Below, in pieces: positions 1 to 8,545 of a stretch of DNA of 64,000 bases. The notes beneath the pieces were generated by a model. It searched no databases. It was not told where the DNA came from and saw only the letters and a list, made by a program, of their open reading frames with translations. The DNA lies in assembly GCA_017551725.1 (NCBI GenBank), contig JAFZKY010000063.1, positions 1-64,000 of the forward strand, written 5' to 3'. The stretch comes from Bacteroidales bacterium. Lineage in GTDB: Bacteria > Bacteroidota > Bacteroidia > Bacteroidales > WCHB1-69. Position 1 is the stretch's first letter. Each line of letters opens with the position of its first letter. The position numbers and the translations under genes were made by a program.

Positions 1-2
1 CC

Positions 3-332
3 TGGCAGGAAAAAGAGCACCAGTTTATCATTATGCCAGAGGTGCGCTTCTCTTATCTGAACCGTCCGCATTTGACCCTCTATTCCGGTCTTGCAATGGG
101 ATTGCTTATCAATCGTGGGAATTATTATAGGGGGACTGTGGACGACGATATTTGGTTCGATCTTGTACCCGAGGCTTCATTTTCTCCACAGAAAAACCAC
201 ACCACCGTCTTTTCCGCGTTCCAGCTGACTGCCTTCGGGTTGAAAGCCGGCGCAAAACATTGGTTCGGCAGCTTTGAGGCAGGTTTCGGCATCAAGGGAA
301 TTGTCAATCTGGGCGTGGGGTACGAGTTCTGA
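3..332 (+). CDS. Outer-membrane beta-barrel protein, 3' end (partial)
   Basis: The reading frame is open from the left edge of the window, so the gene starts upstream and only about 109 C-terminal residues are seen. An internal ATG at 33 is unlikely to be the true start. The visible part alternates short polar and aromatic/hydrophobic stretches, as in membrane beta-strands, and ends in GVGYEF. A C-terminal Phe after an alternating strand is the usual signal for insertion by the BAM complex. Product and ligand cannot be named from this fragment. The next gene follows 26 bp downstream on the same strand and may be co-transcribed. Confidence 0.6.
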   Translation, partial: WQEKEHQFIIMPEVRFSYLNRPHLTLYSGLAMGLLINRGNYYRGTVDDDIWFDLVPEASFSPQKNHTTVFSAFQLTAFGLKAGAKHWFGSFEAGFGIKGIVNLGVGYEF

Positions 333-358
333 TGATTTAATGCGAAAAAGTATTGATT

Positions 359-979
359 ATGAAAAAGAGATTATATGTTGCATTGGTTATAGGAATAGCA
401 TTCATCTGCTTCAATCAGTGTCACAGAGTGCCGTTCTGCTATAACATTCCTCAGGATTTTTGGAATGATTATTTCCCGTATGAAACAGGAGATACCGTTA
501 TTTTTCAAAATGAATTCAACGAAACCAAAACGTTTGTGGTTGAAGACGTCCGTGTAAATTTCGGTATATATGAACCTTTCACAGATGATGCCGATCCAAC
601 TCCGCATTGTAATTCAAGTGCCTCGGTGAAACTCTCCAATGGAGAAGAATCCATTCTACACTATTTTAATATGCTTGGCAGCCCTTACGAGAAAGAGAAG
701 TACAGTTTCCTTTACTCCATACGTTTCGATTTTCCACAAGATGCGCTTCCAGGGGCAGAATATGAGTGGTGGAAAAGAGTACAAAGTTTCGCCAATCAGC
801 AATATGGTAAGATCAACTCAATCGATAAATTATTCGGTAAAATGGTGGAATTTGAAAAGGAAAGCTATGATGGAGAGTCTCCCAACAATATTTATGAGGT
901 GAAGAGCGTGAGAGGCAAGGGGTTGTACCAATTCCGGGAAGAGAAGAGAGGGTGCTCTTGGAAGCTAATGGCTAAATAG
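359..979 (+). CDS. Putative lipoprotein of unknown function
   Basis: About 206 residues from the ATG at 359; an in-frame TTG lies two codons upstream but ATG gives the natural signal peptide. The N-terminus MKKRLYVALVIGIAFICFNQC has a basic start, a hydrophobic core and a Cys at residue 21, which fits a lipoprotein signal with a loose lipobox (FNQC). The mature part is acidic and aromatic-rich and I do not recognise its family. It runs convergently into the next gene with 23 bp between the stops. The DNA is visibly more AT-rich than the enzyme genes further right, as is common for fast-evolving surface proteins. Confidence 0.6.
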   Translation: MKKRLYVALVIGIAFICFNQCHRVPFCYNIPQDFWNDYFPYETGDTVIFQNEFNETKTFVVEDVRVNFGIYEPFTDDADPTPHCNSSASVKLSNGEESILHYFNMLGSPYEKEKYSFLYSIRFDFPQDALPGAEYEWWKRVQSFANQQYGKINSIDKLFGKMVEFEKESYDGESPNNIYEVKSVRGKGLYQFREEKRGCSWKLMAK

Positions 980-1002
980 TTGCAAAAAAAAATTATCCTT
1001 TT

Positions 1003-2565
1003 TCAAAAAATCACCATCCTCCCGTTGCCATACAGTTCAACCGTCAAACCGTTATAGGTCCATTTCTGCCTGTCGTCTTCCTCCAGCGGTGACGTGCCGG
1101 TGAGGCGAGTGAGAATACCGGCCACTTCCGCGCATTTGGCAGAAATGTTATCTCTCCTATATTTTTCGCCATCCGGTTTCACATAATCGGAACGTTTCCA
1201 TTCCAAGAAGACCGACTTGACAATGGAATCCGGTTTATCGACACAATACGCGTGACGGCACATCCAGCCATCCTCCGATATCCTGTAATAAGGCAGCTTT
1301 CCGTATTTTGCCGGTTTTTGATATTCCCTCGGGAAATAGTAGTTGTACAATGGGAGAAAACGGTTGTGTCCAAACCCGCCCGTCTGTTGCTCAAAACTGT
1401 CCACTTTTGAAAGCGGGAGATCCGGCAGATTTTTCAAAAGGAAATCGAGATAGGGTGCAACAGAGGTGTCAGATGACACCGAAGGCATAGCTTGCTGGTT
1501 GGTAAAAAAAAGTCTGACATATACAGTCGTGTCTATCACATTCACTTCTGTTAAACCATTATGTCCGTACACAAATTCCATCTGGCAACAATTAGGCGCC
1601 CTGTTCAAATCCCAGTATGCTGTCGGTTCTTTTAAATAAGTAGTATTCACCTGAACCAGTGGCTGTATCTTCCGGATTTTTCCCTTATCCATTTGGGCGA
1701 TATAAAGAGTGTCAAAGAAAGTTACGATATAGTACAATTGACCGTTGAGACAAAAGGCATTATGAATCAGGGTGTCTTGTCTGATGCGCGGACGATATCC
1801 GCCATAACAATGGAACCGCCTGATCGGGTCATTTTCAAACGCCCATTTGCTCTTCGGTGTGAAAACACCTTCCTCGTCAAGCACATCACCCAAGTTGTCA
1901 AAAAATCCAGGCTCTCCCGGCCGGTTGACTGGAAGAGTGTCAACCTTGCCATTATGGATGAAATAATAAAGATTATCGTTTTTGATTATCCGGCATTTTC
2001 CAAAAAGATTCAGATAGGGCCGGTTGACAAGTTCCATCTGCAACCATCCATTTTTGGTTTCGGGATACCACTTTGTTGCTTTATCAACAAAAAATGAATA
2101 TCTCGAACTCATACTCCTCGGAATCACATAAAATTTTTCGTCTTCATAAATATAGTTCGGGACATCCGACACATAACGCCAGCACCAATTGGCATAGTCA
2201 AAACAAAAACCCGCATTACTGTGAGCCGGCTTGAGAAACAGGGAGTCGTTCCAAACAAAAATATCATAATAAAATTCATCAAAGACATCCATGTTATCCA
2301 CCTCCTTTACTTCCTTGCCATCAATTGAGACAGCCAACAGCCTATAATCCGAATGATGCTCGAAAAACAGGTTTTCAGCACAAATGCAGAAATAGTAATC
2401 GCGATATTTTTTGACTTGTTTCAAATATATTTCGGAAGCCTTGCTCGGATGAAACAGCGCATCCAATGAAACAGTATCCCGTATCACCGTAAACTGCTGT
2501 TGCGCCCGCGCCGGCAACAACAATCCGCAGAGGACCAGAATTAATATGAAAAGGTGTTTTTTCAT
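1003..2565 (-). CDS. Secreted protein of unknown function (520 aa)
   Basis: The start chosen at 2565 gives the N-terminus MKKHLFILILVLCGLLLPARAQ, a clear signal peptide with cleavage after ARA. A longer frame reaching 2643 would put 26 non-signal residues in front and would cross the promoter element at 2597-2604. The mature protein is rich in Tyr, Trp and Phe and has repeated beta-strand-like blocks (for example LYYIVTFFDTLYIAQM), suggesting a beta-propeller-like or other all-beta fold; that is inference only. No T9SS sorting domain is seen at the C-terminus. Family not recognised. Confidence 0.65.
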   Translation of the reverse strand: MKKHLFILILVLCGLLLPARAQQQFTVIRDTVSLDALFHPSKASEIYLKQVKKYRDYYFCICAENLFFEHHSDYRLLAVSIDGKEVKEVDNMDVFDEFYYDIFVWNDSLFLKPAHSNAGFCFDYANWCWRYVSDVPNYIYEDEKFYVIPRSMSSRYSFFVDKATKWYPETKNGWLQMELVNRPYLNLFGKCRIIKNDNLYYFIHNGKVDTLPVNRPGEPGFFDNLGDVLDEEGVFTPKSKWAFENDPIRRFHCYGGYRPRIRQDTLIHNAFCLNGQLYYIVTFFDTLYIAQMDKGKIRKIQPLVQVNTTYLKEPTAYWDLNRAPNCCQMEFVYGHNGLTEVNVIDTTVYVRLFFTNQQAMPSVSSDTSVAPYLDFLLKNLPDLPLSKVDSFEQQTGGFGHNRFLPLYNYYFPREYQKPAKYGKLPYYRISEDGWMCRHAYCVDKPDSIVKSVFLEWKRSDYVKPDGEKYRRDNISAKCAEVAGILTRLTGTSPLEEDDRQKWTYNGLTVELYGNGRMVIF

Positions 2566-2596
2566 TATTGAATAAGATTGCAAAGGGATTTGTTGG

Positions 2597-2604
2597 CAAA
2601 GATA
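2597..2604 (-). promoter_or_regulatory. -7 element TATCTTTG (minus strand)
   Basis: CAAAGATA on the plus strand reads TATCTTTG on the minus strand, matching the Bacteroidota -7 consensus TAnnTTTG. It lies about 30 bases ahead of the start at 2565, leaving a short leader. Confidence 0.6.
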
Positions 2605-2680
2605 GCATTTCTTCCGATACAACTTTACACTATCACCGTTCATCTTTTTTTATTTTGTAGAAATATTTTCAAAAAAAATG

Positions 2681-2688
2681 TATTTTTG
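2681..2688 (+). promoter_or_regulatory. -7 element TATTTTTG
   Basis: TATTTTTG followed by C matches the Bacteroidota TAnnTTTG consensus and lies about 55 bases before the ATG at 2744. It is arranged divergently from the element at 2597-2604. Confidence 0.65.
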
Positions 2689-2743
2689 CAACTTGAATTT
2701 TGATTGAAAATTTAAGTTATAATCTAAAATTTTAAACATAAAT

Positions 2744-3889
2744 ATGGTAAAATACAATAGGATTCTTCGGCTTGAAGACGAACTGGATATGAGTCTGTTC
2801 CTTTTGGGTGCGCGTAAAACTGGCAAATCCACGCTGCTGTGTAGCGACTTTCCGAATGCTATATATATTGATTTGCTTGACAACGAGATACGAAGATTGT
2901 ACAAAGAACGTCCGTCAAGACTGTATGAGCAATTGGAAGGAAAACCTGCTGAGACATTAGTGATTATCGATGAGATCACGGAAGTGCCGGAATTACTGAA
3001 TGAGGTTCATCGTTTGATATTCAAGTTCAACATCACCTTTGTATTATGTGCCAGCAGCGCACGAAAACTAAAACGGAAAGGATACAACACTTTGGGCGGA
3101 AGGGCTTTCCCTTGCTACTTGTTCCCCTTAGTCAGCCAAGAGATTCCTGACTTTGACCTTGAACGTGCTGTTAATTATGGATTAATACCTCAACACTACA
3201 TCTCCAAAAATCCTCAGAAACAGCTTGCAGCATATATTGACATTTACTTGAGAGAGGAAATTCGTGCGGAATCTGTAGTGCGGAATCTGGATTCTTTCGA
3301 GCGTTTTCTGGAAGTGGCCGCAATGACTGATGGCGAAATAGTCAACTACAGCAATATAGCCAGTGACTGTCACGTCAAGTCCGTTACAGCAAGAGAATAT
3401 TTCAACATACTACAAGACACCCTGATTGGCTATATGATTCCGGCATATAAAGAGGCAGAAAAAAGGAAAACAGTTCAGGCTCCTAAATTTTACTATTTCG
3501 ATGTCGGAGTGACAAATTACCTTTTGCACCGAAAAAATCTGATTAGAGGCACCGTCGAATTCGGGCATGCTTTCGAACATTTGGTAATGCAGGAAATCAT
3601 GGCCTACATCGGATATATGCGTAGAGAGAGCAAGTTAGCCTATTGGCACACTTATACCGGACACGAAGTGGATGCCATTATCGACCAAAATGTAGCCATA
3701 GAAATCAAATCCTCGGAAGATATCCAAAACCGCCATTTAAAAGGGCTACGAGCTTTTCGGGAAGAGCATAAAGGATTCCGCCTCGTCGCTGTGTCTCTTG
3801 ACCCAATGACGCGCAAAACCGAAGACAACATTGAAATAATCAATGTGCATGATTTTTTCCGTATGCTTTGGAATGGGGATTTGTTTTAA
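2744..3889 (+). CDS. AAA_14/DUF4143-family ATP-binding protein
   Basis: 381 residues. A Walker A motif GARKTGKST sits at residues 22-30 and a Walker B-like VIIDE at 73-77. After this come the ASSARKLKR and GGRAF segments and a C-terminal region (about 200-380) with the DUF4143 pattern, including the restriction-endonuclease-like stretch EVDAIIDQNVAIEIKSS. Known family: solitary AAA_14/DUF4143 proteins are abundant in anaerobic Bacteroidota, often in many copies, and their role is unsettled (some have been proposed to be toxin- or mobile-element-linked). The stop overlaps the stop of the convergent glycosidase gene, with no terminator between them. Confidence 0.85.
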   Translation: MVKYNRILRLEDELDMSLFLLGARKTGKSTLLCSDFPNAIYIDLLDNEIRRLYKERPSRLYEQLEGKPAETLVIIDEITEVPELLNEVHRLIFKFNITFVLCASSARKLKRKGYNTLGGRAFPCYLFPLVSQEIPDFDLERAVNYGLIPQHYISKNPQKQLAAYIDIYLREEIRAESVVRNLDSFERFLEVAAMTDGEIVNYSNIASDCHVKSVTAREYFNILQDTLIGYMIPAYKEAEKRKTVQAPKFYYFDVGVTNYLLHRKNLIRGTVEFGHAFEHLVMQEIMAYIGYMRRESKLAYWHTYTGHEVDAIIDQNVAIEIKSSEDIQNRHLKGLRAFREEHKGFRLVAVSLDPMTRKTEDNIEIINVHDFFRMLWNGDLF

Positions 3890-6800
3890 TATCTCTCAAC
3901 TCTCACATCCCCTTGCAGCCTGATGTCCCGGCTCGAGCTCCCGACCATTAGCGTGACTGTGCCCGGCTCCACTACCCAGCGCAAATCGGCGTTCAGGATG
4001 GCGAAGTCCGACTTGGAGAGCGGCATCGTCACGGTTTTCGTCTCCCCTTTCTTCAGGAAAACCTTGTCGAAGGCCTTCAGCTGGCGCTCCGGCGTTTTGA
4101 CGGAGGCCTGGTTGTGGCGCATATAGAGCTGCACGGCCTCGGCACCGTCGTATGGGCCCGTGTTGGTCAGCTGGAAGGAGACCTCCAGGGTGGTGTCGTT
4201 TTTCCAGACAGACTGCAAGTTGGAGTACTCGAAGGTGGTATAGCTCAGTCCGTAGCCAAAGGGATAGAGCGGGCTGGCGGGCGCGTCGGTGTAGTCGCGG
4301 CGCACCTCCGTAGTGTTGTAATAGACGGGCAGCTGGCCCACGGAGCGCGGGTACGAGAGGGGCAACTTGCCGGAAGGATTCACGTCGCCGAAGAGGATGT
4401 CGGCCACGGCTCTGCCGCCCTGCGCGCCCGGGTACCACGCGTTGAGGATGGCAGGCACGTGCGCATCCGCCCACGAGAGGTCGAGCGGGCGGCCCTGGAT
4501 CATCACCAACACCACGGGCTTGCCCGTAGCATAGAGCGCCCGCAGCAGCTCTTCCTGCCGGCCCAGCATCTTCAGCGTGGCGCGGTCGAAGCCCTCGCCC
4601 GCGTCCATATCGCTGACGGCGGGACCGGTCACATTGGCGGCGCCCGTCTGCTCGTAGTTGGTGCGGAAGTCGCGCGCGCTGGAGCCGCCCAGCACCGCCA
4701 TCACCACATCGGCCCCTTCAGCGGCACGCATCGCCCGGGCAATGTCATTCAGCGAGGTGTCGCGGATATGGCACCCCTGTACATACTCCACCTGCGCGTT
4801 GGACAGCTTCTCGCGAATGCCCTGTAGCACTGTCACCACAGAACCATCCGCCTGCGGGGCGGTGTAGTCACCTAACATATTATAGACATTGTCGGCATTG
4901 GGCCCCACAACGGCCACCTTTTTCACCTCCTTGGAGAGCGGAAGTGTATTGTTCTCATTCTTCAACAATACAAGGGATTCCTGCGCAGCCTTTAGATTCT
5001 CACTGTCGTGCAATGCCTTGTCGAAAGGCACATACGGTTTGTCGAATGTGGCATCAAACAGGCCGAGCTGGAATTTTTGCATCAGCACGTGCTTCACCAA
5101 TTCATCGATTTGACTTTCCGTCACCCAACCATTCTTTACTGCTCGCACCAGCGGCTCGCCATAGCAGGAGGCGCCTAGGTCGATATCCACGCCCGCCTTC
5201 ACGGCCAGTGCTGCGGCCTCGGAGTAGTCAGCGGCGATGCGGGCACTCACCAGTCCGTTGATGGCATAGAGGTCAGAAATCACCAGGCCCTGGAAGCCCC
5301 AGTCGTGGCGCAGCACATCGCGGAGCAGCCAGGGGTTGCCCGTGCAGGGGATGCCGTCCACATCGTTGTAGGCGGTCATCACCGACCGGATGCCATACTG
5401 CCGCAGGGCCATCATAAAGGGGTACGAGAGCACGGAGAGCAGTTCGCGCTTGCCCACCTGGGCAGTGTTGCCGTTGTGGCCACCCTCGGAGATGCCGTGG
5501 GCGGTGAAGTGTTTCAACGTGGAGATAATGTGTGGTAAATACGATTGTTGCGGGCTATACATTTGCATCCCATTAGCATACTCACTCCCCAATATTGCCG
5601 TCAGTACGGGGTCTTCGCCGTAGGTCTCCTCCACCCGCGACCAGCGGGGGTCGCGCACGATGTCGAGCACCGGTCCGAAGGCTATGTGGGCGCCCTGTGT
5701 ATAAAGCTCATTTGCCACAGACCAGCCCAAAATGTTCTCCAGTTTTTTGTTAAAGGTGGAGGCGCGACCAAGGGCAGTAGGCAGCACCGTGGTGCCGATG
5801 GCCATGTGCCCGTGCGGGGCTTCTTCTGCGAATAACAAGGGGATGCCCAAGCGGGTGTTCTGGCGGTTCCACAGTTGCATCTCGTTGGTCAGATGATAGG
5901 CGGCCTCAGGTGTAAGTCCGTTTTGCAAAGTCTTTTGCGTCCAGGGGTCGGCGCGCATCAGTGCCCAAGTGCTGCCCAAATGTTTCTCGCGGAGTTCCTT
6001 CTTGAACTTCTCCGTCAAAACATATTGATTCCCAGTCTTTTCATAATACTCCCACCCCATTGTCATGGATAGCTGGCCAACCTTTTCCTCCAAGGTCATT
6101 CGCGAGAGAATATCCTCCACTCTTTCGTCAATGGCAAGGTTCGGGTTCTCATACGGATCGCATTTTCCGTTGCGGTTCAAATCGTTATAGGAAAAGTTGG
6201 AAGCCGTCTGAAACGCCACGGCAAAGGGTTTGCCTTTCGCCCGAACAGATTTCGGCACCGGGATGATGACCGAGTCGCCGGAAAGTTTGTATTTGACAGC
6301 GGAATGATCCGCCACAAGCAATATCTTGGAACCTTTCGCGGGCAGGTTGCCGTGCCAGGACACCGTGGCCGGCATCGGTCCTTCGGGGCGCACAATGGCG
6401 TATGTGGTCAGCTTGTCCTTCGACGCCGTAAACCAGACATTGCCATCGTGATACACAGGCGTGTTGCGTGTGTTGTAGATGGCCTCGCCATTGTTTTTTA
6501 GCCATTGGCCAATCTCATCCAGAATCTTGGCCACTTCAGGCTCAATGACTCCTTCGGGGGTGGGTCCCACGCCGAGCAGCAGACTTCCGCCCTTGGCCAC
6601 CACTTCAATCAGCGTGGAAATGATCACATCCGGACTTTTGAAAATAGCTCCGGGCACAAAGCCCCAGTCTTTGCTCAGCGGCATACAGGTCTCCCACGGG
6701 TACGGCAGCTGCTTCTCGGGAATCATCTTCTCGGGCGTGCGGTAGTTCTCGTACTCGCCGGTCACGGTGCGGTCCACGATGATGAGGCCGGGCTGGTTGC

Positions 6801-7587
6801 GGCGTGCCATCTTGGCGATGTTATACATGCCAACATCTTCCTTCGGGGCACGCACCCAGCCACCATCCAGCCAAAGGATGTCTATCTTACCATAATTGGA
6901 TGTAATCTCATTTATCTGATTATAAACAAATTGCTTAAAATCATTCCAACGTTGCGGATGGTTGGCAATAGTGTAGTTCACATGGCGATCGGGCGTGGCA
7001 TAGCGGCTCCACCAATAATCTTGCGAGTGCCAGTCGGGTTTGGAATAGTAGGCACCAATCATCATGTCCTGCTTGCGGAACGCCTCGAACACATACTTGG
7101 TCACATCGGCCTTGGGATGGTCGGCAAATGCTCCCTTCGCAATGGAAAAGTCACTGTACTTGGTGTCGTACATGGCAAAGCCGTCATGGTGTTTCGTAGT
7201 GAAAACCACATACTTCATGCCGGCGTTTTTGGCACACACAGCCCACTGGTCCGGATCGAACTGTCTGGGATTGAATTCCTTATTGAGATTCCAATACCAT
7301 TGTTTGTAGGCGTTGTAGTCCATGGTGCTGTCGCGCGGAATCCAGTCCTCGTCCTCGGAGCAAATCGACCACGACTCCACGATGCCGGGCACAGCGTAAA
7401 GCCCCCAGTGGATGATCATGCCGAACTTGAGATCCTGCCACTGGTCAAGATGTGCGCGCACATCAGCCTCGCGGGGCGAAATGTAGGCGGCGGAGAGGTT
7501 CAGATCGGGGTTCGCATCGGCGGCCTCTTGCGCAAAAGCCGCCATGCACATTGCCATTATCAGAAGTGGAAGTATGATTTTTTTCAT
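3886..7587 (-). CDS. GH29 alpha-L-fucosidase fused to GH3 beta-glycosidase
   Basis: 1233 residues, secreted (signal peptide MKKIILPLLIMAMCMAAFAQ; start at 7587 chosen for this reason over 7647). Residues about 40-460 are a GH29 alpha-L-fucosidase: HWGLYAVPG, TTKHHDGF and DILWLDGGW, with D241 the expected nucleophile. Residues about 485-1130 are a two-domain GH3 enzyme: RMTLEEKVGQL, the FGPVLDIVRDPRW and ETYGEDP signatures, KHF at 692-694, and VISDLYAI with D772 the expected nucleophile. A C-terminal fibronectin III-like domain follows. At the junction, residues 469-480 form an EF-hand-like loop (DLNRNGKCDPYE). Each half looks complete, so the protein should remove alpha-fucose and a beta-linked sugar from the same glycan. 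GH3 substrate (glucose, xylose or GlcNAc) cannot be fixed here. No SusC/D neighbours. Confidence 0.9.
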   Translation of the reverse strand: MKKIILPLLIMAMCMAAFAQEAADANPDLNLSAAYISPREADVRAHLDQWQDLKFGMIIHWGLYAVPGIVESWSICSEDEDWIPRDSTMDYNAYKQWYWNLNKEFNPRQFDPDQWAVCAKNAGMKYVVFTTKHHDGFAMYDTKYSDFSIAKGAFADHPKADVTKYVFEAFRKQDMMIGAYYSKPDWHSQDYWWSRYATPDRHVNYTIANHPQRWNDFKQFVYNQINEITSNYGKIDILWLDGGWVRAPKEDVGMYNIAKMARRNQPGLIIVDRTVTGEYENYRTPEKMIPEKQLPYPWETCMPLSKDWGFVPGAIFKSPDVIISTLIEVVAKGGSLLLGVGPTPEGVIEPEVAKILDEIGQWLKNNGEAIYNTRNTPVYHDGNVWFTASKDKLTTYAIVRPEGPMPATVSWHGNLPAKGSKILLVADHSAVKYKLSGDSVIIPVPKSVRAKGKPFAVAFQTASNFSYNDLNRNGKCDPYENPNLAIDERVEDILSRMTLEEKVGQLSMTMGWEYYEKTGNQYVLTEKFKKELREKHLGSTWALMRADPWTQKTLQNGLTPEAAYHLTNEMQLWNRQNTRLGIPLLFAEEAPHGHMAIGTTVLPTALGRASTFNKKLENILGWSVANELYTQGAHIAFGPVLDIVRDPRWSRVEETYGEDPVLTAILGSEYANGMQMYSPQQSYLPHIISTLKHFTAHGISEGGHNGNTAQVGKRELLSVLSYPFMMALRQYGIRSVMTAYNDVDGIPCTGNPWLLRDVLRHDWGFQGLVISDLYAINGLVSARIAADYSEAAALAVKAGVDIDLGASCYGEPLVRAVKNGWVTESQIDELVKHVLMQKFQLGLFDATFDKPYVPFDKALHDSENLKAAQESLVLLKNENNTLPLSKEVKKVAVVGPNADNVYNMLGDYTAPQADGSVVTVLQGIREKLSNAQVEYVQGCHIRDTSLNDIARAMRAAEGADVVMAVLGGSSARDFRTNYEQTGAANVTGPAVSDMDAGEGFDRATLKMLGRQEELLRALYATGKPVVLVMIQGRPLDLSWADAHVPAILNAWYPGAQGGRAVADILFGDVNPSGKLPLSYPRSVGQLPVYYNTTEVRRDYTDAPASPLYPFGYGLSYTTFEYSNLQSVWKNDTTLEVSFQLTNTGPYDGAEAVQLYMRHNQASVKTPERQLKAFDKVFLKKGETKTVTMPLSKSDFAILNADLRWVVEPGTVTLMVGSSSRDIRLQGDVRVERY

Positions 7588-7605
7588 AAGCGGAAAAGCG
7601 GATGG

Positions 7606-7613
7606 CAAAGATA
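7606..7613 (-). promoter_or_regulatory. -7 element TATCTTTG (minus strand)
   Basis: CAAAGATA on the plus strand. It lies 18 bases from the glycosidase start at 7587, so the leader is very short. It is back to back with the plus-strand element at 7626-7633. Confidence 0.6.
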
Positions 7614-7625
7614 GCATTAATTTTG

Positions 7626-7633
7626 TATTTTTG
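7626..7633 (+). promoter_or_regulatory. -7 element TATTTTTG
   Basis: TATTTTTGC fits the TAnnTTTG consensus, 28 bases ahead of the ATG at 7662. Together with 7606-7613 it forms a compact divergent promoter pair. Confidence 0.65.
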
Positions 7634-7661
7634 CAGTTTAAATACAAAAACCACTACCATC

Positions 7662-8516
7662 ATGAATTTAGAAGGAAGAAGAGAAAGTACCAACGTTGAC
7701 GACAGACGCGGAAAACGTGTCGTGGCCGGTGCCGGCATGGGCATTGGCGGTATCATCATCGCAGGCATCATCGCCCTGATGATGGGCAAGAACCCCGTCG
7801 AGGTGATCCAAAACATGGGTGCCACCCAGCAGACGACGGAGACCAACTACACGCCCTCGGCGGAAGAGGAAGAACTGGCCACATTCGCCAAGAAGATTCT
7901 GGCCGGCACGGAAGACGTGTGGACGGCAGAGTTCAAGAAAATGGGGAAACAATACATTCCCCCGAAGCTGGTGCTCTTCAGCGGCGCCGTTCAGTCGGGC
8001 TGCGGCGGGGCCACCTCCTCCACGGGTCCCTTCTACTGCTCCGCCGACCAGACCGTCTATATCGACCTGTCGTTCTTCAGCAGCATGAAGAAGCAGTTCG
8101 GCACAGCGGGCGACTTCGCCTACGCATACGTCATCGCCCATGAGGTGGGCCATCATGTGCAGTACCTGCTGGGCACGCTGAACCAGGCACACCAGCAGAT
8201 GAGCCGCGTGAGCAAGACCGAGAGCAACCAGATCAGCGTACGTCTGGAGTTGCAGGCCGACTTCTATGCCGGCGTGTGGGCACATCAGGACAACGCGATG
8301 TTCAACTCGCTGGAAGAAGGCGATGTGGACGAGGGCTTGGCTATTGCCGCCCGCATCGGCGACGACTACCTGCAGAAGCAGGCCCAGGGTTATGCCGTAC
8401 CGGAGTCCTTCAACCACGGCACCTCCGCCCAGCGTTCCAAATGGCTGAAGAAAGGCATCAACACGGGCGATGTGCGCCAGGGCGACACCTTCTCCCCGGC
8501 CTACAACCAACTTTAA
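7662..8516 (+). CDS. YpfJ-type neutral zinc metallopeptidase
   Basis: 284 residues from ATG 7662; the frame extends upstream to 7602 but that would include the promoter. Residues 23-41 form one transmembrane helix (AGAGMGIGGIIIAGIIALMM), so the catalytic part should lie outside the cytoplasm. The zinc-binding HEVGH is at residues 160-164, followed by the downstream LELQADFYAGVWA segment that supplies the third ligand in this family. The SGCGGATSSTGPFYC stretch at about 112-126 is also characteristic of YpfJ/PF04228. The physiological substrate of the family is unknown. The next gene starts 29 bp downstream, probably in the same transcript. Confidence 0.85.
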   Translation: MNLEGRRESTNVDDRRGKRVVAGAGMGIGGIIIAGIIALMMGKNPVEVIQNMGATQQTTETNYTPSAEEEELATFAKKILAGTEDVWTAEFKKMGKQYIPPKLVLFSGAVQSGCGGATSSTGPFYCSADQTVYIDLSFFSSMKKQFGTAGDFAYAYVIAHEVGHHVQYLLGTLNQAHQQMSRVSKTESNQISVRLELQADFYAGVWAHQDNAMFNSLEEGDVDEGLAIAARIGDDYLQKQAQGYAVPESFNHGTSAQRSKWLKKGINTGDVRQGDTFSPAYNQL

Positions 8517-8545
8517 TCAAGAGGATTATCTGCTGAACAGAGGGT

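Noticed and set aside
6505..7614. 369-codon open frame antisense to the fucosidase half of the glycosidase
   Set aside because: It mirrors the codon structure of a well-supported gene on the other strand and shows no domain or signal pattern.
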